A stretch of 64,000 bases of DNA from the NCBI GenBank assembly GCA_023313575.1, contig JAJTTP010000012.1, positions 1,054,001-1,118,000 on the forward strand, in the 5' to 3' direction. Of the stretch, positions 52,588 to 63,038 are shown one piece after another. Every line of letters begins with the position of its first letter. Within the stretch, counting starts at the first letter, position 1. A program made the translations under genes and the position numbers. Under the pieces are notes generated by a model. The model was not told the origin of the DNA and did not search any database. It was given only the letters and a program-made list of their open reading frames with translations. The DNA comes from Eutypella sp. D-1. Taxonomy: Eukaryota; Ascomycota; Sordariomycetes; Xylariales; Diatrypaceae.

Positions 52588-55350
52588 TCAAAGCACCAAA
52601 TTCCATCTGATAACTTTCCTTCGCATCATGGCTAACACTCCTAGCGGAAGGTATTTTTCCTCGGCGAGTTTCATTCCTCCATATTGTGTTCGCAACTCTT
52701 CGCCGTACATCTGCAGGGCCCATGCAATCTCCTCCATTCTTGCGACATGACCCTTTGGATCGAGCGGGTCGAACCCTGCATCTTCGAGGGCTGTCAAGAC
52801 TTCGGCGTCAAAGCTGGGATTGGTTGGAAGAGGTACATCCAGGAGGTCACAGTAGGCCTGTTTCAGGGGCTGGCTTGTGATCTGATGCCAGCGCACGTAC
52901 TCTTTGAATTCGAAAAAACGGTCACCGTCACCTACGCCAAGCTTCTGAAGGAGGTCTTCTGGACTTTTGCTCAAATCGAAGTCGTCGTTCCCCATGTTGG
53001 CGTGTCGGAAGCGGCTCAGCCGCCGTTCGACTGTGCCAAGCTCCTCGAACGCCTTCTTCTCCCGCGTATATTTTTCCCTCTCTTCTATAAGCCGCTTCTG
53101 CACAATCGTCTTTGGCGTTGATTTGTTTTCGCTTAGGCCCTCGCGGGTCGCCAAGAGCGCGATAAAGGGGTTTCGTAGGCCTAAGCCGCCCAGCTGTTCG
53201 GGAAGAAAGACGAAGGCATCCGGAATGTCTGAGACGCCCAGTCGCTCTCGTATCTTCGATTTGAGATCCTGTACGACGTTTGGCTGGTGATTACCCTGCG
53301 AGGACTTTGCCCCGGCCTTGAAGAGCATACTCTGCATCTGCTTATACGTCTCGAGGATACTGTCCACGTGCTTTTTCCCAAAGCAGAAGGCCGGTTCCCC
53401 GAAAGTGTGGCTGAAGAACCTACTCACGCAGCTATTCCAGGTCTGAACATAGTCTAATATACTGGTGCAGGCCGCCAGCTGCTTTCCTAACTGGTCGACG
53501 TGTTCCGTAACCTGCTGCTGATCGATGATCCATTCGCCGATCTTGGGATCCAAAACGAGATGCCCAACTCTCACCACCCCCTCAGGTAGCACCCTGGAAA
53601 TTTCGGGGTCGTGGGGTTTTCCATTGCTTCTCAGATATACGGACCCAGTCTTGTGCATGTTAAACTCCAATCCCATGATGCTCGCGAACTTTCCCATGGC
53701 AATCCACGCTTTTGCGCAACGATCCGGCTCCCCACATAGAAAAAGGTCATCGTGGAGGCGGTACATCAGCATCCCCGTCTCTTTGTTTACGACGAGGTCC
53801 ATAACGAAGAGGACCAGCTCCCCGATCAGTTTCTCCGGGGCGTGAGCCATTGGGACCCCGCGTTTGCGAATCCTCGGGGCGCGGGCTGAGGGGCTATCTG
53901 ACGAAGGATTCATGTTCAGTGGCGCCTGGAGGACTTTCTTGAAGAAGGCGATCATGTTCTCCGGGAAGCCGAAAAATCGCATGACGGCGAAGATGGTGGT
54001 ATGCGACAGCCCCGTCGCGAACCATTGCAAGTCGGACTGGATGATAGCCACCTCACCGTTGACGCAATCCTGGAGGACAACTTCGCTAGCGAGCGTGCGC
54101 AGCAGTTGCTGTTTGATATTCGTGGACTTTGTGTCGCCCTTTTGCGTCCCGTCGTCGTTGTCGTCCGCCTTGCCGTCATTATTATAGGAAGCCGCCTTCA
54201 AATCATGGACGGAGCCCGGTAGCTGGGATAAAAAGAAATGGTCCGTGTAATCTTTTCGTCGTATTTCAATTAGATTTTGATCAGGTAGACTTTGGCCTAG
54301 GAAATACTTTCGCCTAAACTTGTCCGTTTCTGTCATTGCCGGTGTGGTTTGCCACCGCCAAACCAGGTTGTCTGTGGCACTGGTAACGAGATTGGTGAGG
54401 GCTCCCTTGAGAGTGATACAGCACATTATTCCGACATAGTGGATGAAGATCGCCTGAATGACGTCTTCGTCCATCCAGATCCGGTACTTGCCATTCAGCT
54501 GCTGCCTTGGCAGTACGGGTATGCCCTGATCACCTGCCTCCCAGTCCCAGTTTTCGAAGTCGGCGAAGCGCATGTTCAGTACATCCACTATCTCGCGAAG
54601 AACCACCTTGTTCTCCAGTATGTCGCGCAGGACGGCCTGTTTCTCGTCGCTAAGAAGATCTTCGGCCAACAGCCCCTTCACGCACCAGTCAACGACGCTC
54701 TCATTGAACGGCGCCTTTTTCTGAACCAGCAAGTTCAGCTGAGTGTCGATGGTATTTCGCAAACCTTGGAGGGCCTCGGTGGGTTTCTCTCCATCAAATA
54801 GGTCCCGTATGTAGAGGTCAATCTCCGTTTCATCTGTGTCCAGCGGTTCGAACACAACCCTCTCGAACTTATCGCAGAGCTCTTGGAGCCGCTCCTTCTG
54901 CCGATCCACGACCTCGAAAGACTCGCTTTCGGTGGCTACCACAGCATCACCACCACTCATAGTGGCAGCGGAGTTCATCCACTCCGTGATGAGTCGCGAA
55001 TACAGGTGCGCGAGCCCCAACTTCCGGCTCTGCACCTCGAGCTTCGATCGCAGGACATCCTCAGACGACTCGAGAATCTCCCCGGGTACTGAGGCGTCGT
55101 ACCGGGACTGCTGCAGCCAGAACCGGATGTTGCTCACCCGGTTGTCCTCAACGGCCTCCGGATAGAGCTCCTCGACCCCGCGGAGAAGCTGCGTGATCCT
55201 CTTGTGTCGGTCGTCAGGGCAACTATCCGCCGCTGCGAGGACCTCATTCTTCCGGACCTCGTACTTGTCTCGCTGCTTCTCTATCTCCTTGATCTTAGTC
55301 AGGGAGATGGAGTGCATAGTCCGAGACAGGACAGAGCTAGGCCGTGTCAT
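52588..55350 (-). CDS. rvt: rvt: domesticated, single-gene cellular reverse transcriptase
   Basis: Intronless 920-residue protein from the ATG at 55350. The N-terminal 400 residues are helical and charged, with coiled-coil-like stretches. The polymerase core then shows RT motifs in order: motif A IIQSDLQWF with Asp440; motif B-like GVPMAHAPEKLIGEL near 500; motif C YRLHDDLFLCG with Asp534/Asp535; motif D LEFNMHKTG with Lys567; motif E RVGHLVLDP near 600. A long Asn/Asp-rich insert (about 385-420, YNNDGKADDNDDGTQKG) precedes motif A. The HDD form of the catalytic box, the large insert before motif A and the long flanks match the RVT family described by Gladyshev and Arkhipova in fungi and some bacteria. 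Those genes are single copy, are not mobile, and in Neurospora are induced by translation stress (from memory). No endonuclease, RNase H, gag, LTR or poly(A) tail is seen. Biological role still unknown. Confidence 0.93.
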   Translation of the reverse strand: MTRPSSVLSRTMHSISLTKIKEIEKQRDKYEVRKNEVLAAADSCPDDRHKRITQLLRGVEELYPEAVEDNRVSNIRFWLQQSRYDASVPGEILESSEDVLRSKLEVQSRKLGLAHLYSRLITEWMNSAATMSGGDAVVATESESFEVVDRQKERLQELCDKFERVVFEPLDTDETEIDLYIRDLFDGEKPTEALQGLRNTIDTQLNLLVQKKAPFNESVVDWCVKGLLAEDLLSDEKQAVLRDILENKVVLREIVDVLNMRFADFENWDWEAGDQGIPVLPRQQLNGKYRIWMDEDVIQAIFIHYVGIMCCITLKGALTNLVTSATDNLVWRWQTTPAMTETDKFRRKYFLGQSLPDQNLIEIRRKDYTDHFFLSQLPGSVHDLKAASYNNDGKADDNDDGTQKGDTKSTNIKQQLLRTLASEVVLQDCVNGEVAIIQSDLQWFATGLSHTTIFAVMRFFGFPENMIAFFKKVLQAPLNMNPSSDSPSARAPRIRKRGVPMAHAPEKLIGELVLFVMDLVVNKETGMLMYRLHDDLFLCGEPDRCAKAWIAMGKFASIMGLEFNMHKTGSVYLRSNGKPHDPEISRVLPEGVVRVGHLVLDPKIGEWIIDQQQVTEHVDQLGKQLAACTSILDYVQTWNSCVSRFFSHTFGEPAFCFGKKHVDSILETYKQMQSMLFKAGAKSSQGNHQPNVVQDLKSKIRERLGVSDIPDAFVFLPEQLGGLGLRNPFIALLATREGLSENKSTPKTIVQKRLIEEREKYTREKKAFEELGTVERRLSRFRHANMGNDDFDLSKSPEDLLQKLGVGDGDRFFEFKEYVRWHQITSQPLKQAYCDLLDVPLPTNPSFDAEVLTALEDAGFDPLDPKGHVARMEEIAWALQMYGEELRTQYGGMKLAEEKYLPLGVLAMMRRKVIRWNLVL

Positions 55351-57007
55351 GATGACTTATGAATCTCAAAACGATAGGATAGATCTGTTAGGTAGAGTGG
55401 AGTATTGTGTATTGAACATCGCCAAAAGGGACACAATAGAACCATAGAAATTGGAACAAGTCGAAGTCAGCGACCACGCAGAGTATAAGTAGCCTATGGC
55501 ATAACCAACAACTACTCCTGTAACTAATGCATTGCCAAGTAGTCCGCGGAGAAGTGGGCCGCTCGTAGGCAGCACACCCCCTGCCTGCCAGCGCAGCAGC
55601 GATCCTTATGTAGTGAGATTTTGGGTCAAGCTACGAAGCGTATGCCTCAGATATTATTCGAAGTTGCTTCGAGCAATACCCATATTTTTTTCCACTCCAT
55701 ATAGGGATAGAACCTGCTTACAGCATTTTCCGAGCCAACGCTGATTGGACCAACTCATTGTCTTAGTATCGAAGATCAAGCCCTTCACAAAAGCAATGCT
55801 GGTATCCCTCAGGTTGAACTGGGCTACTTAACTATTGCTTTTGACTTTCTCTTGGCGTGTAATAATCTGGCGTCGTGGGGTCCTAAGAAGAAATAATAGC
55901 TAATCTTCACGACTGTGTTAGTCGTACAGCTATCTTTTGTATTACCGCAGTGTTAACTACCATCTGCGGCACAGCAACCGGATTCCTATATTTCGGATAG
56001 CCAAAGTTCACCTCCAAGTTCCATTTTTACAGAGGCCGCGAATCCTCCAACCTTCGATATTAAGCGCTCGTTTCGGTCTCAGCTCTGGCGACTGCCTCAA
56101 TTCCAGTGCGACCGACCTTAAAGGCGGCTCAGTTATTGCTTCCTGTGCCACTTCTCACTGGCGTGTCTCTGTTCACAATGGGCCAGTTGCTAAGAGTTTC
56201 TGTCTCCTGGAAATGACTGTAAGAAAGTTTATAAGCTAAAGTATGCTCTAGTCTAGCGCTCTTACTGATGCCTTTTGGGTTTCTGTAGTTGAGCTGTTCT
56301 TTATGAGCTAACATACTTTCTTGACAACTCTTGTTGCTTGCCCTGTAGACCTATTCAATTGTGCGGTATGGATCATTTCTGTTTATTGTTATCACTGTCA
56401 CCATCCATATATTGCGATTTATAAGCTGAATAGTCGGTCTCTTTTCTCTGCCTTTTTCTTATTTTCTTTGTTAGTTAGAAAGAAACCTCGTGTAATCCCA
56501 GCAGATTAGTTGAAGATGAGAAGGTAAGATCAACTACCTGGTTCGAACACAAATACACAAGTGAACTGGATAGGGGTATGAAAAGGGGGCCAGATACAAA
56601 AGAGTGGGCCCAGACATGCAAGACGACAAGGATGCTTTCATGAATTCCTGCTTGTATTGTTTTCAAATGAAGAGAATTGCTCGTAGCGTTTCTTCCTTGG
56701 CCTGCTTCGAATCTAAACTTTGTGAATCGCCTTGTTCAGGTGTTTGCAACTAGTTGACGCTGCAGGTACTAACCTAGGTATATATTCCTTGGTTGTCAGT
56801 ATACCTTGTACTTATGTAGCTTCTTTTCATGTGTGTCTCCACAAAACCTCCCTATCAGCCTTTTAAACCCATACACTGTCATCTCTCGGCTTCGCCTTCG
56901 TTCCCATAACGTATTCAACTATTTTCATTTTCATTTTCTGGATACACTGCGAAGAAGCGGAAGTTTTCTCTACGTTAAGCTGTCAATTCAGGCGTAGGGA
57001 AATCACA
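55351..57007. other. 1.66-kb divergent spacer, rvt / GH18 gene
   Basis: Contains the promoters of rvt (-) and the GH18 gene (+). A 69-codon open stretch on minus (55366-55575) is hydrophobic but lacks any ATG near its start and is not called. The last 150 bases before the GH18 start are T/C-rich (TTTTCATTTTCATTTTC near 56925). No hallmark of a mobile element (terminal repeats, target duplication) was found on either side of rvt. Confidence 0.55.
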
Positions 57008-58021
57008 ATGTCGACAGTTACAGCAACCCCCTCACTTCCCCGAATTATTTTATACCATCAAACCATACACGACCGTGCCGGGAACCTCGTCTCCATACTA
57101 CCCCTGCTAAAGAGGCCCGGAATTTCTATCACACACTTGATAGTGGCCGCTATCCATATTAATGAGGACCCGGACGGGCTGACGCTTAACGACCACCCGC
57201 CATCGGATCCCCGCTTCGCGGCGCTGTGGGCGGAGGTCCGGGCCGCACAGGCGAGTGGGGTCACCGTAATGGGGATGCTAGGCGGTGCAGCCAAGGGTTC
57301 TTACAAGAGACTGGACCTCGATGTCAACGACGCCGATGTCGACGGGAAGGCAGCGGCGGCCTTTGAGCGATATTACGCACCGCTGGCGGCGCTGGTGCGG
57401 GAGCGGGGATTGCAGGGTCTGGACCTCGATGTGGAGGAAGAGATGTCTCTGGCGGGGATTGTACGGCTGATAGACCGGCTGCGGGCGGACTTCGGACCGG
57501 AGTTCATCATCACGCTAGCGCCCGTGGCGACGGCGCTCTTGGATGCACAGCGGAATCTGAGCGGCTTCGACTATGCGGCGCTCGAGGCCATGCGCGGGCC
57601 CCAGATCGCCTGGTACAACGCCCAGTTCTACTGCGGGTGGGGAGACGCCAGCAACCCCGTCATGTACGATCTCATATGCGCCGTGCACGGCTGGCCGGCT
57701 GAGAAGGTCGTCCTCGGCCTCGTGACGACGCCCGAGAACGGCGCCGGCTGGGTGCCCTTCGAGTTCCTCGGTCCCACGCTGAAGATTCTCCAGGCACATT
57801 TTCCTCGCTTCGGCGGAGTTATGGGCTGGGAGTACTTCAACTGTCGGCCCGGGGGCCAAGAGAGGCCATGGGAGTGGGCCGAGCAGATGACGCGGCTTCT
57901 GAGAGCCACTGACGCCAGCAGCTCAGTGGTGGAGGTGGATCCTGATGATACTGATGGCAAGCCGGATGCTGGTGTTCCCGGCGATTTCGATTATTACTCT
58001 AGCACGTCAGACAGCGGCTGA
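57008..58021 (+). CDS. GH18 glycoside hydrolase-like protein, probably intracellular
   Basis: Intronless, 337 residues. The (beta/alpha)8 barrel is recognised by RIILYHQTIHD at strand 1, VTVMGMLGGA at strand 3, and the catalytic strand GLDLDVEEE with Asp139, Asp141 and acid Glu143; then TLAPVAT, WYNAQFY and a final GVMGWEYFN strand. In the family motif DGxDxDxE the first Asp is replaced by Gln136 here. The remaining catalytic residues are intact, so activity against chitin or N-glycan cores remains possible. There is no signal peptide (the N-terminus is MSTVTATPSLPR), unlike secreted chitinases, suggesting a cytosolic role such as an endo-N-acetylglucosaminidase-like activity; that is inference. 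The acidic C-terminal tail (about 305-337) is disordered. Confidence 0.88.
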   Translation: MSTVTATPSLPRIILYHQTIHDRAGNLVSILPLLKRPGISITHLIVAAIHINEDPDGLTLNDHPPSDPRFAALWAEVRAAQASGVTVMGMLGGAAKGSYKRLDLDVNDADVDGKAAAAFERYYAPLAALVRERGLQGLDLDVEEEMSLAGIVRLIDRLRADFGPEFIITLAPVATALLDAQRNLSGFDYAALEAMRGPQIAWYNAQFYCGWGDASNPVMYDLICAVHGWPAEKVVLGLVTTPENGAGWVPFEFLGPTLKILQAHFPRFGGVMGWEYFNCRPGGQERPWEWAEQMTRLLRATDASSSVVEVDPDDTDGKPDAGVPGDFDYYSSTSDSG

Positions 58022-58525
58022 AAACCCACTGATCCCCCGGCCTTCTTGGATAACTCGGTTATACTTGCTTGTGTAGAAATCTTTTGGATAGCTGACAACT
58101 TTTATGTACTTTTCATTTTAGACTAGTCTATCAACAGACCTATTGGAGGGTTTCTGAGAGCCTCAATTTCAGAGATGCCTATCGAGGAGTTTTTCATCTC
58201 AACTCGAAGCGTGTAAAGTATGTGACCATGCACTAACTGTCGCTTCCTTCATGTCTTGTCTGTTCTGCCCATGCACTTGTCTTGTATACCTTCCTATTCA
58301 TTTGGTTCAAACCCCTTGTACATGACGATGCAATTAATTGGGACATTCTGGTCCCGTATTTATGCTGCTCTCTATAGATATGATGCATATTTTGAACATC
58401 CTAAGAGCAGAACCTCGCGCTATGCCGGTTTTAATAACTGCCACCAAGTGATCACAAAAATTGACAAAGATTCTCCAGCTTTCAGCCCACCGCGAAACAA
58501 ATTAGAAGGACGCTATGACTCCCGG
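58022..58525. other. Convergent 3' spacer
   Basis: 504 bases between the GH18 stop (+) and the small gene's stop (-). A plus-strand open stretch at 58256-58597 runs into the antisense of the small gene and has no family resemblance, so it is not called. Confidence 0.5.
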
Positions 58526-59185
58526 TTACTTCAAGCCAAAGGCGCGATCCAGCTCGGCGCCCTCATCGACCGCAGGCATCTCACTGACACCTTCTAGTTC
58601 AGGCGAGACGTTCATCTCAGCTATGCGACGGCTCGTGGCCTCGATCTCGGCATCGGAGTCAGCAACCTCGAAGGCTGATCCGATGCCCCCAGCACCCCCG
58701 CCTGCGGAGCCGGAGAACTTGCGCTCGGGCTCGAGCAGGCGGGCGTCGCTGTCGAGCCAGCCGGGAGCGACGCGGCGCTTCTCGGCGAGCTCGCGCTCGC
58801 GGATGCGGTCCTCGAGGCCGCGCAGGGCGGCGCCGGTGGCCTCGCGACGACGGAAGATGTGGGCGCGTAGGGCCTCGCACGAGGCGACGATCTCGTCCGG
58901 GTGCGCTGCGTGCCCCGACGGCGACACCACGTACCGCGGCTTCGCGCCGTCGTCGGTCGCGGCGCCCGTCACCCCCGTCACGGGCGGCGGGAGCGCCGAC
59001 GGCATGCTCTTGTAGGTGTACGGCAGTGTCGCCGCTGTCGGGAGCGACACGAATGGCGACACCGTCAGCGGCACCTGCGCCAGGAGGGGGTGCGTGCCTG
59101 GGTTTCAGTGGCCGTGTTAGTGGCTTGGGGGTTGACGGGGAAAGGTACAATGTATTGTAAATGTATACTTACGCTCGTCGCGCAT
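58526..59185 (-). CDS. Small conserved-looking helical protein, function unknown
   Basis: Two exons on minus: 59185-59173 and 59097-58526. The first exon is only 13 bases and encodes MRDE plus one base; donor GTAAGT and acceptor CAG give MRDERTHPLLAQVPLTVSPF. Product 194 residues. A helical, charged stretch (about 75-125, DEIVASCEALRAHIFRRREATG then LEDRIRERELAEKRRVAPGWLDSD) is the only ordered part; the rest is Gly/Ala/Ser-rich and acidic. No signal peptide or membrane helix. I do not recognise a named family. The long exon alone lacks an upstream ATG, which is why the tiny exon is proposed. It shares a 520-base divergent promoter with the pICln-like gene. Confidence 0.75.
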
Positions 59186-59705
59186 GATGACCGGATATCG
59201 CTCGATGGGTTTTTAATAAAATGGTTCTCTCTGGTGGCTTCAATTTACAGTGGAAATGCAATGAGACTACATAAGTGTTCAAGTACTTAGTATGGATGAA
59301 ATATGAACTTGGGTTGATGGAAGATACAGTGGAAGAAAGGAGAGTGTCGTCATTGCCTGCATGGTGTGTACAAAGTGACATGTGAAGGTTACCAAGGTAC
59401 CTACCCTTTCCATCCACTGATAGAAGATAAGATAAGCGATAAGCTCCGTGTTCCGCCAATTATATTGTTGCTTGAGCACAGCTACCCACTTACCCAGCCT
59501 GCCAGCAAGCTACCTACTATGTATGTACCACCAACCTACCAGGCAGCCTACCAACTGTGAGCTTACCGCGTACCTTCAGAAGCACGAACTTCACCATAAC
59601 TCAAGGACCTTTTGTGAGTTCTTCTCACATCTCATAGACCTCAATTGGCATATGAATATTCAGCTGTTGTAATAAAAACTACGGACTCAGCTTGGAAAAA
59701 AAAAC
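59186..59705. promoter_or_regulatory. Divergent promoter region, small protein / pICln-like gene
   Basis: 520 bases between two start codons facing away from each other. Contains AAGGTACCTACCC near 59394 and TACCTACTATGTATGTACC near 59511, again TAGGTA-type units. Regulatory role inferred from position. Confidence 0.45.
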
Positions 59706-60725
59706 ATGTTACCAACAGTTATCAAGACATGTCCGTCTGCGGACGTCAATTTCCAGCCACTAAGCGAGTACCAAGCTCAGACACCTGAGACTTTCTTCGA
59801 TGGCAAGCCCACACTCTACTACCACGACGACAAGATCAAGGCGTGGGTTTCAAATGAGCAGTATAAACGGCTCTACTTCTTCTCAGGCAGCGATGAGGAC
59901 TCGCGGAACCCCACATCTCCTGAATCCTACGCTCTGGAGAACGATGGCGGGAAACACCTGCGGGAGGAGGATCAAGTCGAGATTTTCGTCGCGTCTAAGT
60001 ATGCCTGAAGATTCAAGAATCAATCTGACTTGTTTTTTTTTGTTTCATATGCTAACATGTCGCCTAGCAAATTGACAATTTTTTCTCATAATTCTGGCAC
60101 GGGCATCGAGATCCCGTATCCCGCCATTACTCTCCACGCAATCAAGAACTTCCGCCATCTTGGCAAGCCCGAGGATGAGTCCTTCAAGTTCATCGGGGTC
60201 TACATGCAGCTCGAGTTCTCAGACTCGGGTGCGGATGATGACGAGAGTTTCGACCCCATTGAGCTTACCTTGATCCCGTACAAGGGTGGCCCGCCCTCAT
60301 CTAATGACAGTCCTGCCGTCGTCGACCCCCTGAATGGCGAGAGGGCCACGGCACTGTTCAACCAGATTTCCGCATGCTCAAACCTGAACCCCGACCCGCG
60401 CGACGGGGAGGACGACGAGGACGACGACGGCGATAGGATCATCTTTGAGGGAGATCACGAGGCGCTAGAGGGTTCCACGGGCGTCATGCGAGGAGATGCG
60501 AGTGGCGGCCTGCCTCCTCCCATGCCGGGAAGTTCCGGCTGGATAACCGCCGATAACGTTCACGAGTACTTTGACGAGGATGGCAACTGGATCGGGGAGG
60601 AGGGCGTCAGTGGTGAGTTGGGAGAGGGCGCTGGCCATGTCCGCGCTCGTGACGATGGCACTGACGGGACCAATGGGCACGATGGCGATGAGGATAAGGA
60701 CTCTAAGCGCCCTAGGACAGAATGA
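59706..60725 (+). CDS. pICln/Lot5-family protein (Voldacs domain)
   Basis: Two exons, 59706-59998 and 60068-60725, joined across a 69-base intron (donor GTATGC, acceptor TAG). Product 316 residues. The N-terminal PH-like domain shows the family pattern: YHDDKIKAWVS, RLYFFSG, KLTIFSHNSGTGIEIPYPAITLHAI and FIGVYMQLEF. A very acidic segment follows (DGEDDEDDDGD, about 230-240), then the conserved WITADNVHEYFDEDGNW element and a charged C-terminus ending KRPRTE. pICln proteins bind Sm proteins and act as assembly chaperones for spliceosomal snRNPs; the name 'regulator of volume decrease' is historical. Fission yeast has the equivalent Saf5. Assignment is good; snRNP function here is inferred. Confidence 0.9.
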
Positions 60726-62003
60726 GTGGCTCAAACTCTCGGCGTGTTGATGTGGTCAATTGGGGGTCATGGAATACACCAAATCGCTTTACGAAAGGGC
60801 GAGAAGCGAACATATCACCAACTGTAATCTGGCTATAGAATCACTCCATAGAGGAGCTAGGGATGCCATTGAAGGAATGTCTAGTCCTAAGAGCCAAATA
60901 AATGGTGCGTACCCCTATTTAATACTCGGTCTAAATCTATTCTGATAAAATTGTAGTGGCCTGAAGATCCTTGGCAAGGCCTAGATATGTTTTGCTGTTC
61001 AGGTGACCAATAGGTATGAGTAATATGTCTAAACATAGGGGATCAATGTAAAGCATAGGCTATAATTGTACTGTTGTCTCTCTAAGTGGCATTTTGTTCT
61101 TCCGACCCTACATACTCCTAGATATATATCTATCTATCTTGTGAGGCCCCCTGAGGCAAGCAAGACCGTTATATGGCAGAACGACAGGGGTGGGCAGGTA
61201 TCCTGATGGGATTGGGCCGGCCGTCTGCAGTAGTCGCTGATCTTCAGGGGTAAAGTAAGCAACCAGATCCTGCTAACCGTGCAGTCGGAGTTGGCGGTTA
61301 CGTAAAGCCGATCTCAGGCATATGCAAGTCCAAGTCCAGTATTTTTCCCGGGGTTTGGGGGGGGGGGGGGGAGGGGTTGAGAAGATGAAGGAGCCAGCCA
61401 GTCCTTTTTGTCATAGATCATGTTTTCTCCTCCTCTTTCCATGCAGCTGCAGAGGGATTACGGGAAGGAGTCTGGTCTACCGGCCGGATTGTATATCAAC
61501 AGGCGGGCACCTGCGGCCCCAATGGCATCAATGGCGAGAAGTGAAGTGAAGCACTCTGGTTCTGGGACAGCTGTACCGCTAATGAGGTGAATGTGTCATT
61601 ACTGGAAGAGGAGAGAATATCACCGAAGGGGAGTACCTGCGTGGTCAGGGACGCGTAGGTAGGGTTTGAACACCACGAAGTGCGTGGGAATATTGATTCC
61701 ACAGGCCCCCGTGGCGCTAGAACGCGATGCCGTCGACGTATAGACGGAGGTACGTTACATAGCCTGTACCTGGGACTACCCCTATCATACCTAATGTAAG
61801 TACTGATTAGGCCCAGGGCTGCTACATGTTCGAGCAGACTCTGGTACTAGATGAGACCTCAGATAGAATTGGGTAGGAAAAGGGACGACGTGTCCTGCGC
61901 GTGTTAAGCATGCATGCGGCATGTAAGTTATGCAGAGACGCTCAGGGGCCGATTATCGGCGTAAACAAGGGGGCAGCAGCCACTTCCCAATAACAAGACG
62001 AAA

Positions 62004-62034
62004 GGGGAGGGGAGGGGAGGGGAAGGGAGGGAGG
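62004..62034 (+). repeat. Putative G-quadruplex tract
   Basis: Four GGGG runs separated by single A, followed by GGG runs, within 31 bases on the plus strand. This satisfies the usual G-quadruplex sequence rule. It lies about 1.0 kb upstream of the M18 start codon. Formation in vivo is not shown. Confidence 0.6.
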
Positions 62035-62858
62035 ATTGTAAGAGAGATATTTTCCCACGTCTTTGGGAAACGCACGCCATACCGTCGACTGCGTGGCATT
62101 GCATACATATATCATTCTATAAGCGATGCGGGATGTTGCCTTCTGCATCTGTAACATTGCTGGATGGGTTGATGGGATAGGTAAGTTCGGCATCGCCAAG
62201 CAGCTGTATGTCTGCTGTGGGACTTGAGATGGGGAGATGGGGAGATGGGGCCTTCTTTTAGTACCTAACTACTCCGTACATACATACAGTAGTTTCCCCG
62301 CCCGAACCTTATCGAAGCTGCACCGAACACCTTTATTAGATGACGATCTATTACAAGGTTGGGTAAGGACTTAGCTACGTTCAAAAGACTGGTATTTCAT
62401 CTATACCTAGGGAAAACATACCTTTAAACATCAGAAATTCTGTACTTTCCCCTATGGTTCAAATGCCACTCGATGATTATCATTGCTTAGGTCCAAGGTT
62501 GTGTGTAGGATAATAGTAAGGTATAGCCCTGTCCAAGTGATCCTTATGTACCCAGCTTCGCATGTACCTCTAACCCCCTTGTATGTAGCTGCGAGGTCAC
62601 ACAGCATTGTATGTATGCTATGTATGTATGTAAACGCTCGATAAGAGCCTAATTGAAAGCTTATCGGTGAGTTCCCCTTGGCCCTCCAACCCCCTAACGG
62701 CCCTGGCTCCGAAGCTCTAGTAAGGGGGACGGGAGGGGGATTTTAGCCGCCCTGGCCCTCTTGGAACCCCTGTAAATCGAGCTCGTGATGTGTTCAGTTC
62801 CATTCCGATCAGGTCCCGAGGCGGCGCCAGCTTTCTTCTTCTCACCTTCATCTCTCTC

Positions 62859-62910
62859 GCTCATTCATTCACTCACTCAACTCACTCGCCCAACCACTCA
62901 CTCACTCACT
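62859..62910 (+). repeat. CTCA/CTCATT microsatellite in M18 leader
   Basis: An imperfect CTCA/CATT repeat with one CGCCCAAC interruption, about 130 bases upstream of the M18 start codon, followed by a C run near 62932-62941. It is probably in the promoter or 5' leader. Confidence 0.55.
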
Positions 62911-63038
62911 GACCCTCGACTCCATTTTGTCTCCCCCCCCCTTTCCCCATTCCATTGCTTGCCCACATATATATAATAATTCCAATCGCAGCCGAGAATT
63001 CGGGACCGCCTAAATAATATAGAGCTTTCTACAAGGAA

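Larger units (their letters stand above)
60726..63038. other. 2.3-kb spacer
   Basis: Between the pICln-like gene and the M18 gene, both plus. Contains a G run of 12 or more near 61359-61371, a G-quadruplex-type tract (62004-62034), a triple AGATGGGG repeat (62227-62250), TATG/TGTA repeats near 62608-62632 and a CTCA-rich leader (62859-62910). No frame looks coding. Confidence 0.55.

Noticed and set aside
52588..55350. Interpretation of the RT gene as a LINE, group II intron or retroviral remnant
   Set aside because: No endonuclease, maturase, RNase H, gag, LTR or poly(A) tail; the motif C form and long helical flanks match cellular RVT proteins instead.
55366..55575. 69-codon hydrophobic open stretch just upstream of rvt (-)
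   Set aside because: No ATG near its start; the only Met is close to the end. No family resemblance and no splice link to rvt.
56530..56560. GGTTCGAAC sequence resembling a tRNA T-loop
   Set aside because: No cloverleaf partner sequences nearby; isolated match.
58256..58597. 113-codon open frame (+) after the GH18 gene
   Set aside because: Runs into the antisense of the small gene at 58526 and has no family resemblance.
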